From the NCBI RefSeq assembly GCF_900289045.1, contig NZ_LT985188.1:1302001-1366000 (forward strand): a stretch of DNA of 64,000 bases. The letters run 5' to 3'. Source of the stretch: Micropruina glycogenica. GTDB taxonomy: Bacteria; Actinomycetota; Actinomycetes; Propionibacteriales; Propionibacteriaceae. Both the position numbers and the translations under genes were made by a program. Positions 1 to 8,031 of this stretch are shown here, one piece after another. Numbering within the stretch: position 1 is the first letter of the stretch; each line of letters begins with the position of its first letter. The notes below the pieces were generated by a model, which saw only the letters and a list, made by a program, of their open reading frames with translations, searched no databases and was not told where the DNA came from.

Positions 1-440
<440 letters not shown>

Positions 441-468
441 CTAATGGGCCAGTGCTGGCGCGCTCGGC

Positions 469-1035
469 TCAATCGGTGCGTGGACGGCCGTCGAGCCCCA
501 CGCTCTGCAACACCCGGTAGTCGGGGCCGCTGCGATGCAGTTCGGAGCGCATCAGCACGAAGCCGGCCACCTCGAAGCTGAGTCGCGGAAAGCTGCTCAC
601 CACGGTCAGCCAGCGGGTCAGCGGGGCCGGCCGCCGGGTGCGCGCCAAAGTCAGGTGCGGCACGTGTTTGGCGTTGTCCGCCGGCACACCGACGCGGTCG
701 GCGGCGGTGCGCACGCGGCGGCTCAGGGCGCCCAGTTCGTCCGAGCCGTCGGTGACGCCCTGGTACAGCACCCGCGCCTTGGACGGGTTGGGAAAGGTGC
801 CGGCGCCGTCCAGAGTGAGGGTGAAGGGCGTTCCGTGGACGTTGCCGAGTGCCTGCTGCAGAGGCTCGAGGCGGTCGTCGGTGACGTCGCCGAAGAACCC
901 CAGCGTGAGGTGCCAGTGGTGGCGTCCCGCCCAGCGCAGGTTCGGGTCGGCGTCGCGACGGGGCTCGACGCAGGCGTCCAGGGCGTCCAGTACGGCAGGG
1001 GGCGGCACGACGGCGGCGAACAGGCGCATGGTCAT
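469..1035 (-). CDS. thpR: RNA 2',3'-cyclic phosphodiesterase, 2H family
   Basis: A 188-residue protein with the two HxTL signatures of the 2H phosphoesterase fold: HLTL at residues ~42-45 and HLTL at ~127-130. It starts MTMRLFAAVVPP, a typical opening of ThpR (formerly called 2'-5' RNA ligase). The family hydrolyses 2',3'-cyclic phosphates at RNA ends. The length fits the family. The start at 1035 gives MTMRLF; an internal ATG at 1029 is possible. It lies 75 bases from the divergent YqeY gene and in the same direction as metY. The enzyme may be linked in function to rtcB at 32933, which consumes 2',3'-cyclic phosphate ends, but they are not neighbours. Confidence 0.85.
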   Translation of the reverse strand: MTMRLFAAVVPPPAVLDALDACVEPRRDADPNLRWAGRHHWHLTLGFFGDVTDDRLEPLQQALGNVHGTPFTLTLDGAGTFPNPSKARVLYQGVTDGSDELGALSRRVRTAADRVGVPADNAKHVPHLTLARTRRPAPLTRWLTVVSSFPRLSFEVAGFVLMRSELHRSGPDYRVLQSVGLDGRPRTD

Positions 1036-1110
1036 CGCTTCGCAGCCTACGGCAGGGGCCCCGACGCGCAGGTGCGACAATGGAGCGTTACCCGAAAGGA
1101 CGCACATCAC

Positions 1111-1578
1111 ATGGCTGCGATCAAGACCCGCCTCAAGACCGACCTGGTGGCGGCGCTGAAGGCACACGACGAGGCCCGCAAGTCGACCGTACGCATGGCG
1201 CTGGCCGCCATCGCCAACGAAGAGGTCGCCGGCAAGGCGGCCCGCGAGTTGAGCGACACCGAAGAGCAGACGGTGCTGGCCCGTGAGGTGAGCAAGCGTA
1301 AGGACTCGGCCGAGGCCTACACCAGCGGCAACAGGCCCGAACTGGCCGAGAAAGAGCTGGCCGAGGCCGCGATTCTGGCCGAATACCTGCCGCAGCAACT
1401 CACCGAGGCCGAGATCGCGGCGATCGTCGACGAAGAGGTGGCGGCGGTGACCGCGACGCTCGGCGACAAGCCGTCGATGAAGCAGATGGGTCTGGTGATG
1501 AAGGCGGTCACGCCACGCATCGCCGGCCGCGGCGACGGCAAGGTGGCCGCCGGGTTGGTGCGTGCCGCCCTGGCCTGA
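1111..1578 (+). CDS. GatB/YqeY domain protein
   Basis: A 155-residue, Lys/Glu-rich helical protein that matches free-standing YqeY proteins: MAAIKTRLKTDLVAALKAHD at the start, then VRMALAAIANEEV, EYLPQQLTEAEI and MKQMGLVMKAVTPRIAGRGDG near the end. YqeY shares a fold with the tail of the tRNA amidotransferase subunit GatB. Its role is not established, though tRNA-linked amidation is often proposed. The start is the ATG at 1111 after GGACGCACATCAC. The TGA stop is the first three bases of a 24-base repeat unit, so a repeat inserted exactly at, or overlaps, the 3' end of this gene. Confidence 0.88.
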   Translation: MAAIKTRLKTDLVAALKAHDEARKSTVRMALAAIANEEVAGKAARELSDTEEQTVLAREVSKRKDSAEAYTSGNRPELAEKELAEAAILAEYLPQQLTEAEIAAIVDEEVAAVTATLGDKPSMKQMGLVMKAVTPRIAGRGDGKVAAGLVRAALA

Positions 1579-1655
1579 GCCAAAAGGAGAACCGTCCCCT
1601 GAGCCAAAAGGAGAACCGTCCCTGGCGTTCAGGGGACGGTTCTCCTTTTGGCTCA
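1576..1655. repeat. Duplicated palindromic GACGGTTCTCC element
   Basis: Two tandem copies of a 24-base unit (1576-1599 and 1600-1623; core GGAGAACCGTCCC) are followed by seven bases and one inverted copy (1631-1655; core GGGACGGTTCTCC). The left unit includes the YqeY stop codon. The inverted arms can form a long hairpin and could end YqeY transcription. A related element lies at 34718-34769, so this is a dispersed family, probably REP-like. Confidence 0.8.
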
Positions 1656-1795
1656 CCCCGCGGCGCGAGCAGCCGTGCCGGGACGACGCGACGCTAGAGG
1701 TGAGGTTGAGGGTGAGCGAGTCGTGCCCTGAACGATCGCGGAGCCGCGTTAGCCTCTGATTCGGGCCGGCGCGGCCCGGGCTCAGGGGGCGAACG

Positions 1796-2740
1796 GTGTC
1801 GGGTCGACGGTGGGTGGTCAAGGCGGCGGTGCCGCTGCTGATTCTCGGCGTAGCAATCGGCACGCTGCGCGCCGGGGCCGAAACCAGTGAGCGCACAGGC
1901 CCGCCGTCGGCTACGGCGGCCAAAGCCAAGGCGCAAGCGGGCGTGTCGGGCAAGAAGAAGAAGGACCCCACCGCTGAGAAGCCTGCCACCGACAGCGGCG
2001 CGACGACCACGAAGCGGCGCACCAGCGACCGCGCGGAGACCGGCAAGCAACCCGCCACGGTCACCAAGAAGAAGGCCACGCAGGCCACGACGGAGCCGAA
2101 GAAGCCCACTGACAAGCAGGCCTCGAAACCGTCACGCCGCGGCTACTGGAACTCGTACGGCCCCAACACCACCCGCCGCGTGGTGCTCAGCTTCGACGAC
2201 TGCCCCGCCAGCCGCGCGGCGTTTCGCACGGTGATCGACGGCGCGCAGCGGCTGGGCATCGCGCTGATGCTGTTTCCGACCGGCGTCTGCGTGCGTGCCG
2301 GGCTGTTCTCGCCCGCCTATGCGCGAGCCCACGGCCACTACGTGTTCAACCACTCGATCAGCCACCCCGACCTGGCCCGGTTGTCGTACCAGGCGGTGCT
2401 GGCCCAACTGGGCGCCCCCGGCATTCAGTCGAGCTACGGACGTCCGCCGTTCGGCTCGTACAACGCCACCGTCGCGCGTGCCTATGCCGCCAAGGGCATG
2501 AGAATCTGGACGTGGAGTCTCGACACCAACGATTGGCGGGGGCTCTCGCAGCAGGCCGTGGTCAGCCGCGTCGTCCGTCATGCCACCACGGGCGGCACCG
2601 TGTTGATGCACATGCAATGGCACGGCTTCGCGGTGTCTGCGCTGGCCCAGATGAAGGTGGGCCTCGCCGAACGTGGCCTGGGCGTCTGCCGCAACTTCAG
2701 CGCCACCACTGCGGAGCGATCCCGCTCCGTTCGGTGCTGA
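1796..2740 (+). CDS. Secreted polysaccharide deacetylase family protein
   Basis: A 314-residue protein with an N-terminal membrane or signal segment (residues ~8-26), a long Lys/Thr-rich linker (~30-115) and a C-terminal NodB-like domain. Catalytic motifs are visible: SFDDCP (metal Asp pair), HSISHPDL (HxxxH-type metal ligands), RPPFGSYN (motif 3) and a late VLMHMQWHG. These enzymes remove N-acetyl groups from cell-wall or exopolysaccharide sugars outside the cell. The basic linker may bind the wall polyanions. The start is GTG at 1796. The spacing of the final His within VLMHM suggests an active enzyme; the substrate cannot be told. Confidence 0.85.
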   Translation: MSGRRWVVKAAVPLLILGVAIGTLRAGAETSERTGPPSATAAKAKAQAGVSGKKKKDPTAEKPATDSGATTTKRRTSDRAETGKQPATVTKKKATQATTEPKKPTDKQASKPSRRGYWNSYGPNTTRRVVLSFDDCPASRAAFRTVIDGAQRLGIALMLFPTGVCVRAGLFSPAYARAHGHYVFNHSISHPDLARLSYQAVLAQLGAPGIQSSYGRPPFGSYNATVARAYAAKGMRIWTWSLDTNDWRGLSQQAVVSRVVRHATTGGTVLMHMQWHGFAVSALAQMKVGLAERGLGVCRNFSATTAERSRSVRC

Positions 2741-2794
2741 TCATCCCGCCTTGTGGGGTACCGCGAAAGCGGCTGCGGCCGTAGGGTCGGGCGC

Positions 2795-3442
2795 ATGAAG
2801 CGCCTGGTGCCATTGTTGCTGCTGTTGAGTGCCTGCACAGTCGGGCAACCCAACGCCTCAAGTCCTCCGCCGACGCCCGAGACCACGCTCAGTGCGTCAC
2901 CCTCGCCATCGCCCAGCGAGAGCGACACGATGTCGACCAGCGCCAGCCCGTCCGATTCGCAGACCACGGACGTGAGCGCGTCGCCGTCCGCCACCGACGG
3001 CAGCACGTCGGCCTCGCCGAGCAGCACCACCACCGGCTCGGCGGGTAGCTTTCGCGCGCCCGGTGAGGTGCTCGATCTGAACGGCGAGGTGACCATCACC
3101 GTGCTCGATAGCAAGCGAGCCAAGGTCAACGGTCACCGCGGCAACCAGGTTCTGGCCATGGTGAAGACCTGCAACGTGTCGGCGGCTTCCGGCATCGAGC
3201 TGACTTGGGACACCTGGGTGCTGCTCGGCCCCGACAGCGAGGAGTACCCGGCCAGCACCGTCCGCGGCAACGCTGAGCCAACCCCCGCCTACCCCAACGG
3301 CGAAGGCCGGCTGTACAAGCCCGGTCAGTGCGCGAAGGGTTGGATCGTGTTCGACGTGCCCTCGGGCGCGCAGCTCTCGGGCGTGCGGTACATGAACAGC
3401 CTGGGTGACTCGGCGCAGTGGCGGGTCAGCGCCAGCGTGTGA
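2795..3442 (+). CDS. Secreted lipoprotein with Ser/Thr-rich linker
   Basis: A 215-residue predicted lipoprotein: MKRLVPLLLLLSACTVG carries a short hydrophobic signal and an LSAC lipobox, so the mature protein begins at Cys14. Residues ~17-85 are almost only Ser, Thr, Pro, Ala and Asp, a flexible stalk. The C-terminal ~125 residues form a beta-rich domain (LDLNGEVTITVLDSKRAKVNG and CAKGWIVFDVP) resembling DUF4352/Ig-like lipoproteins. I chose the ATG at 2795 because it places the signal peptide at the N-terminus; an upstream GTG in the same frame would bury it. It lies just after the deacetylase gene, so both may serve the cell surface. Function unknown. Confidence 0.75.
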   Translation: MKRLVPLLLLLSACTVGQPNASSPPPTPETTLSASPSPSPSESDTMSTSASPSDSQTTDVSASPSATDGSTSASPSSTTTGSAGSFRAPGEVLDLNGEVTITVLDSKRAKVNGHRGNQVLAMVKTCNVSAASGIELTWDTWVLLGPDSEEYPASTVRGNAEPTPAYPNGEGRLYKPGQCAKGWIVFDVPSGAQLSGVRYMNSLGDSAQWRVSASV

Positions 3443-3467
3443 GTCGCGGCCTTCGCCTGGCGGTTTT

Positions 3468-3546
3468 GAGATCCCGGCGTCCGCCGGGATGACAACGACG
3501 GGCCTCCGTATTGATGAACCGTTGCGTCATCCCGGCCGACGCCGAG
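3468..3546. repeat. Pair of GATCCCGGCG..CGCCGGGATGAC palindromes
   Basis: Copy one (3468-3493) is GAGATCCCGGCGT followed by CCGCCGGGATGAC. Copy two (3526-3546, opposite orientation) starts GTCATCCCGGCCGACGCC and is degraded. They sit between the convergent ends of the lipoprotein gene and dhaL, so they could act as transcription ends. The same family recurs at 13508-13712, 17309, 30995-31089 and 35646. Confidence 0.8.
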
Positions 3547-3555
3547 AACCTTCCG

Positions 3556-4188
3556 TCAGCCCTTGAGTTCGTCCAGCAGGCAGTTCATGAGCATCCACGA
3601 CGACTGTGAACCGGGGTCTCGGTGGCCGACCGACCGCTCGCCCAACCGCATCGCCCGCCCCTTCTTGGCCACCAGCGGAATGGTGTCGTCCGAGCCCTGC
3701 CGCATGCGATCGACGAACGCGGTGAGCGCCGCCTGCGGGTCGGCGGCATCGGCCGCTTCCAGCACGTCCAGGCCCGGCAGGTAGCTGTCGAGCATGGTCT
3801 TGTCGCCCAGTTCGGCCTTGCCGCGCTGCTGAATCGAGTCGACGCCGGCCCGCAGCATGCGCCGCAGGTCGTCGAAGCTCACCTCACTCTGGCCCGCCAC
3901 CTCGGCGCCGGCCTTCATGAAGAAGCTGCCGTACAGCGGGCCCGAGGCACCCCCCACCTTGCGCAGCAGCGTCATGCCGACCAGCTTGAACAGGCCGGCC
4001 ACGTCGGTGTCGTCGGGCAGCGCGTCCAACTGCTTGACCACCTCGCGAAACCCGATGCTCATGTTGATGCCGTGGTCGCCGTCGCCGATATCGCCGTCGA
4101 GCTTCGTCCACTCGTCACGATGCTCTTCGGCGGTGGCCGCCATGCGGCGGAACGCGCCCACGAAGTAGCCGCGATCGAAGTCGGCCAT
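3556..4188 (-). CDS. dhaL: Dihydroxyacetone kinase ADP-binding subunit DhaL
   Basis: A 210-residue protein with the DhaL nucleotide-binding signatures LDGDIGDGDHG (Mg-ADP-binding aspartates) and GGASGPLYGSFFMKAG, and a closing RSVGHRDPGSQSSWML. DhaL keeps a tightly bound ADP that is phosphorylated by DhaM of the PTS, then passes the phosphate to the sugar held by DhaK. Its start is four bases beyond the dhaK stop, so the two are one transcription unit. No dhaM lies on either side, so the phosphate must come from a DhaM elsewhere or this pair works on ATP or on another triose/tetrose. Confidence 0.92.
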   Translation of the reverse strand: MADFDRGYFVGAFRRMAATAEEHRDEWTKLDGDIGDGDHGINMSIGFREVVKQLDALPDDTDVAGLFKLVGMTLLRKVGGASGPLYGSFFMKAGAEVAGQSEVSFDDLRRMLRAGVDSIQQRGKAELGDKTMLDSYLPGLDVLEAADAADPQAALTAFVDRMRQGSDDTIPLVAKKGRAMRLGERSVGHRDPGSQSSWMLMNCLLDELKG

Positions 4189-4192
4189 CGCC

Positions 4193-5185
4193 TCAGCCCT
4201 GCTTCAGGTACGGCGCGTCGAAGGGGGCGTTCAGCCAGGCCTCGAGTTCGTCGTCGAGCCGCACCAGGGTGACGCCCATGCCGATCATGTCCATGCTGGT
4301 GGCGTAGTTGCCGACCATCGACTTGGCGATGGTGACACCCTTCTCGGTGAGCACGTCGTGCACGCGGCGGTAGCAGATGTACTGGTCCATCAGCGGCAGG
4401 CCGCCCAGGCCGTTGATCATCACAGCGACCCGTTCGCCGCTCTGCAGATTCATGTCGGGCAGCACGATGCCGAGAATCTCGTCCATCACCGCGTCGGCCG
4501 GTTCGAGCTTCTTGCGCTCGATGCCGGGCTCGCCGTGAATGCCCATGCCGACCTCCATGTCGTCGGGGCCGATGTCGAAGATCGGCTTGCCGGTGACCGG
4601 AAGGGTGGAGGACGACAGGGCGACGCCCATCGAGTAGGTGTTGTCGTTGGCCTTCTCGGCGGCCGCCTTGACGGTTGCCAGGTCGGCGCCGGTGTTCGCG
4701 ACGGCGCAGGCGGCCATCAGCACGATCACGTCGCCGGCCACGCCGCGGCGATCGGCCCGGTCTTTGGCCGAGTAGACGTCGTCGGTGATCAGCACGGTCT
4801 CGACCGTGATGCCGTCGTCGGCGGCCATTTCGGCGCCCATGTCGAAGTTCAGCACGTCGCCCTGGTAGTTGCCGTACAGATACAGGCAGCCCTTGCCCTG
4901 GTCGACGGCGGTGACCGCGTCGTAGCACGCGATCGGGTCGGGCGAGGTGTTCACGTTGCCGATCACCGCGGCGTCGGCGACTCCCTCACCGACATAGCCC
5001 AGAAACAGCGGCTCGTGGCCGCTGCCACCACCGAAGATGATGCCCACCTTGGGTTGGGGGCTCAGCGTCGTGCGCACCACGACGCGCTCGTTGTCGGCCA
5101 GCTTCACCACGTCGCCGTGCGCCTTCACGTAGCCGTCGAGCAGTTCCTCGACGGCGTCGTAGCCGTCGTTGAGCAGTCGTTTCAT
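4193..5185 (-). CDS. dhaK: Dihydroxyacetone kinase substrate-binding subunit DhaK
   Basis: A 330-residue DhaK. Key residues are all present: GGGSGHEP (active-site His), GNYQGDVLNFDMG (catalytic Asp) and MGIHGEPG (His that forms the hemiaminal with the substrate carbonyl). It binds dihydroxyacetone covalently and receives phosphate from DhaL, feeding glycolysis. Start ATG at 5185, preceded by a GAGAGGACGACCCC stretch that can serve as ribosome site. The 267 bases upstream to the divergent GNAT gene hold the promoter; I saw no clear operator there. The substrate could also be another short ketose, since DhaK paralogs act on erythrulose-like sugars. Confidence 0.92.
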   Translation of the reverse strand: MKRLLNDGYDAVEELLDGYVKAHGDVVKLADNERVVVRTTLSPQPKVGIIFGGGSGHEPLFLGYVGEGVADAAVIGNVNTSPDPIACYDAVTAVDQGKGCLYLYGNYQGDVLNFDMGAEMAADDGITVETVLITDDVYSAKDRADRRGVAGDVIVLMAACAVANTGADLATVKAAAEKANDNTYSMGVALSSSTLPVTGKPIFDIGPDDMEVGMGIHGEPGIERKKLEPADAVMDEILGIVLPDMNLQSGERVAVMINGLGGLPLMDQYICYRRVHDVLTEKGVTIAKSMVGNYATSMDMIGMGVTLVRLDDELEAWLNAPFDAPYLKQG

Positions 5186-5452
5186 GGGGTCGTCCTCTCA
5201 TCGTGCGCGACTGTGCGCCAAGCCGACTGCGGGCCTCGGTTTGCGGGCACTGCGTCGGGCCACCGAACCTGGGTTGCAACACCCTGGTGCGTCGTGCGAA
5301 GCACAGGGTGCGACCGCCTCATTATCGCAGGTGATCACGCCGACAACGAGGGGTTGGCCACGAAATCATCACCCAAACTCACAAACAAACAGCGTGATTG
5401 TGACCTGTAGCGATAAGCCGTACAGCCTCGTCGCGCTCGTTAGGGTGCTGTC

Positions 5453-5941
5453 ATGCTGATCCGAGCGGCACAGCCGTCCGATCTCGCGGCCGTCGCGGCC
5501 ATCTATGCCCACGAAGTCGAGCAGGGCACGGCCACCTTCGACACCACTCCCCCTGACCAGAGCAGCTGGGAACACAAGGCGTCCGACACCACACCGGGGC
5601 ATCACCTGCTGGTGGCCGTGCAGGACGACAGGGTGCTGGGCTTCGCCTACAGCGTGACCTACCGGCCGCGCGGAGCGTACGCCCAGACCAAAGAGACCTC
5701 CATCTACCTGGCTGAGGGTGCTCAGGGTCGGGGCGTCGGCAGTACCCTGTACGCCGCGTTGCTCGACCGCCTGCGCGACGACGACGTCTACACGGTGATC
5801 GCCGTGATCGCCTCACCCAACCCGGCCAGCGCCGCCCTGCACCGTTCGTTGGGCTTCGAGCAGGCCGGTGTGCTGCGCCGAGTCGGCTACAAGTTCGGGC
5901 GACGCATCGACACCGAGTTCTGGCAGTTGCTGCTCGACTGA
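5453..5941 (+). CDS. GNAT N-acetyltransferase, phosphinothricin-acetyltransferase-like
   Basis: A 162-residue single-domain acetyltransferase. It opens MLIRAAQPSDLAAVAAIYAHEV, has the acetyl-CoA loop QGRGVGSTLYAALLDRL (residues ~90-106), and IAVIASPNPASAALHRSLGFEQAGVLRRVGYK split over the C-terminal half, the pattern of the Pat/Bar/YncA subfamily. Such enzymes N-acetylate phosphinothricin, methionine sulfoximine or other small amines. The gene stands alone between divergent dhaK and the convergent iron-transport operon. The true substrate is not predictable. Confidence 0.85.
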   Translation: MLIRAAQPSDLAAVAAIYAHEVEQGTATFDTTPPDQSSWEHKASDTTPGHHLLVAVQDDRVLGFAYSVTYRPRGAYAQTKETSIYLAEGAQGRGVGSTLYAALLDRLRDDDVYTVIAVIASPNPASAALHRSLGFEQAGVLRRVGYKFGRRIDTEFWQLLLD

Positions 5942-5975
5942 GAACGCGCCACCGGCGAGGGATACCAACCTAACT

Positions 5976-6027
5976 GCCTTTGTGACACGTAGCTGCCTGC
6001 GTGCAGGCAGCTACGTGTCACAAAGGC
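5976..6027. terminator. Perfect 25-bp-arm palindrome between convergent genes
   Basis: Two arms of 25 bases (5976-6000 and 6003-6027) are exact reverse complements around a two-base centre GT. The inner part is AGCTGCCTGC / GCAGGCAGCT; the outer part TTTGTGACACGT / ACGTGTCACAAA. A further half copy (GGCAGCTACGT) follows at 6024-6034. It stands between the 3' ends of the GNAT gene and the iron-binding protein gene, so a bidirectional terminator is the simplest reading. A degraded copy of the 'ACAAGCTCGACCAGC' repeat lies just after it (6050-6076). Confidence 0.75.
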
Positions 6028-6103
6028 AGCTACGTCAGAGCCGGCGGACGGGTCCCGACAAGCTCGACCAGCACCTAACGCGAAGCGAAGCCAACCAGCA
6101 GGC

Positions 6104-7117
6104 TCAGGCGACCTTCTTGGCGGACGTGAGGTAGCCCGTCAGCGTGTCCATCGCCGCAGCCTGCGCCGAGTAGTTCATCGCGATGTACGGGTTGGGGTAC
6201 ACCTGCCCGGCCACCAGGGCGGGGTGCTTGGCGAACGTGGCCTGCTTCTTCAGGTCGTCCACCTGGTACCCCTCGACCGACAGCAGAATCACGTCGCCGG
6301 TCATCGTCTTGCCGGCGTTCTCCCAGCTGTAGATGTCCCAGTAGTAGTCACCGTCGGGCTTGAGCTCGGTGAGCTTCACCCCGAGGCTCTTGTACAACTG
6401 GGTCTGCGGCTCGTCCTCGGGCTTCACCAGGTAGATACCGTCGGCGTCGGCGTACATCTCGGTGACCTCGATGTCGGTCGACTTGGCGGCGGCACTCAGC
6501 TTGGCCTCGGCGGCCTCGAAAGTTGCCCTGTCGGCGTCGACCTTGGCCTGGTCGGCACCCAAGGCGAGGGCCAGCTTGGCACCGCTCTCGATCACCTTGA
6601 TGCCCTCGCCGCCCACCTTGATCGCGACCACCTGCGAGATCGCCTCGATCTTCTTCTGCTGTTCGAGGTCTTTCATGCCGTAGTAGGGCTGGGTGGTGTC
6701 GATGGTGCCCTGGCGGTCGCTGGGGTACACACCGGTGACGATCAGGTCGGGTGCCACCTCGGCGAGCGCTTCGAGGTCGATTTCGCCATAGGCGTTGCCC
6801 AGAATCGTGACGCCGGTGAGGTCGACGCCGGCGAAGCGGGGATCGGTCTTGACGTCGACCCGGCCGAACACCGCAACCGGCTTGACGCCGTAGCTCATCA
6901 GGGTGAGCACCTGATCGGCAAAGCCGGCGACCTTGGTGGGCTTGGTCGGTAGCGTGACGGTCTTGCCGGTGTCGTCGGTGTAGCTCCACTGCCCCGACGA
7001 CGACTCGCTGGGCGAGGCTGCCGGTGCCGATGCGCCGGCGCCCGAGCTGCAGGCCGCCAGGGTGAACAGACCGACCAGGGCGACGATGAGCCCGCGAAGG
7101 TTCTTCTTCAGATTCAT
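6104..7117 (-). CDS. Iron-siderophore ABC transporter substrate-binding lipoprotein
   Basis: A 337-residue FecB/FhuD-type binding protein. The signal peptide ends FTLAACSSGAG (lipobox LAAC), anchoring it outside the membrane. The mature part has WSYTDDTGKTVTLPTKPTKVAG, TILGNAYGEIDLEALAEVAPDLI and a C-terminal VAGQVYPNPYIAMNYSAQAA, typical of helical-backbone metal-chelate receptors. It delivers ferri-siderophore to the permease pair encoded upstream. It is the last gene of the operon starting at 10096, separated from the ATPase stop by only 20 bases, and that gap holds an iron box, so it may also be transcribed on its own. Confidence 0.9.
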   Translation of the reverse strand: MNLKKNLRGLIVALVGLFTLAACSSGAGASAPAASPSESSSGQWSYTDDTGKTVTLPTKPTKVAGFADQVLTLMSYGVKPVAVFGRVDVKTDPRFAGVDLTGVTILGNAYGEIDLEALAEVAPDLIVTGVYPSDRQGTIDTTQPYYGMKDLEQQKKIEAISQVVAIKVGGEGIKVIESGAKLALALGADQAKVDADRATFEAAEAKLSAAAKSTDIEVTEMYADADGIYLVKPEDEPQTQLYKSLGVKLTELKPDGDYYWDIYSWENAGKTMTGDVILLSVEGYQVDDLKKQATFAKHPALVAGQVYPNPYIAMNYSAQAAAMDTLTGYLTSAKKVA

Positions 7118-7123
7118 GCCTCG

Positions 7124-7141
7124 AAGGCTAGCCTAACCTAA
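7124..7141 (-). promoter_or_regulatory. DtxR/IdeR-type iron box before the binding-protein gene
   Basis: On the minus strand the bases read TTAGGTTAGGCTAGCCTT, a close match to the 19-bp DtxR/IdeR consensus TTAGGTTAGSCTAACCTAA. It overlaps the last codons of the ATPase gene and ends about seven bases before the ATG of the binding protein. This suggests an internal iron-repressed promoter for the binding protein, with a very short or absent leader. Confidence 0.7.
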
Positions 7142-8031
7142 CCGGCCTGGCTTGCCCGTCTGCCCTCGTGGACGTCGCTCCGTGCGTCCGACTGCTCCGA
7201 GGCGAGCTCGGTCGAATCGGACTCGGCTGCACCGGCAGTGGTCGGCTCCAGCGGCACCACCATCGGACGCCCCGAGGCGGGGTCGGCGATGACCAGCGCC
7301 TCGAGGCCGAACGCCGCGGCCAACACCTCGGGGGTGATCACCTGCCACGGCTCGCCGTCGGCCAGCACCCGGCCCTCGTGCAGCACGACCAGCCGGTCGG
7401 AGTAGCGCGCGGCCAGGCTGAGGTCGTGCAGCACCATCACGATGGTGCTGCCCTGGTCGGCGTTGATGCGCCGCACCAGCCGCAGCACCTCGAGCTGGTG
7501 GCTGAGATCGAGAAAAGTCGTGGGCTCGTCGAGCAGGATCACCGGGGTGTCCTGCGCCAGCACCAGCGCGATCCAGGCCCGCTGCAACTGACCGCCCGAC
7601 AGCGAGGTGACGTCACGATCGGCCAGTTCCGTCATGCCGGTGGCGGCCAGGGCGTCGTCGACCAGGCGGGCGTCGTGACCGCTCCAGGGCCGCAGCAGCG
7701 TCTGGTGCGGGTGCCGTCCGCGCATCACCAGGTCGCGCACGCTGGTGGCGGCCGGCGTCAGCGGCTTCTGCGGCAGAATCGCCAGCCGACGGGCCACCGC
7801 CCGGGCCGACAAGTGCCGCACCGAGGTGCCGCCCAGCTTGATGTGACCTGCGCTGGGGGCGAGCAGCCGTCCGAACGCCTTCAGCAGCGTGGACTTGCCG
7901 CAGCCGTTCGCCCCGATGAGCGTGGTGACCGTGCCCGGCTCGATCTGCAGGTCGAGGCCGGTGAACACGGTGTGCCGGTCGTAGCCCAGGGTCACCGTGT
8001 CGGCGTGCAGCATCGGCTCGGACGTCGTCAT
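7138..8031 (-). CDS. Iron-siderophore ABC transporter ATP-binding protein
   Basis: A 297-residue FecE/FepC-type ATPase. Walker A is GANGCGKST, the ABC signature LSGGQLQRAW, Walker B VILLDEPT, and the switch His lies in MVLHDLSLAARYSDR. It powers the FecCD permease pair. The last ~35 residues beyond VPLEPT form a Ser/Ala/Glu-rich tail that is not part of the fold and is longer than usual. Its ATG overlaps the stop of the upstream permease by four bases (ATGA), showing translational coupling. Confidence 0.92.
   Translation of the reverse strand: MTTSEPMLHADTVTLGYDRHTVFTGLDLQIEPGTVTTLIGANGCGKSTLLKAFGRLLAPSAGHIKLGGTSVRHLSARAVARRLAILPQKPLTPAATSVRDLVMRGRHPHQTLLRPWSGHDARLVDDALAATGMTELADRDVTSLSGGQLQRAWIALVLAQDTPVILLDEPTTFLDLSHQLEVLRLVRRINADQGSTIVMVLHDLSLAARYSDRLVVLHEGRVLADGEPWQVITPEVLAAAFGLEALVIADPASGRPMVVPLEPTTAGAAESDSTELASEQSDARSDVHEGRRASQAG

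Noticed and set aside
469-2115. A 548-codon minus-strand open frame covering thpR, YqeY and the deacetylase start
   Set aside because: Only its last ~188 codons are thpR. The rest is antisense to YqeY and to the repeats and has Arg/Gly-rich shadow composition.
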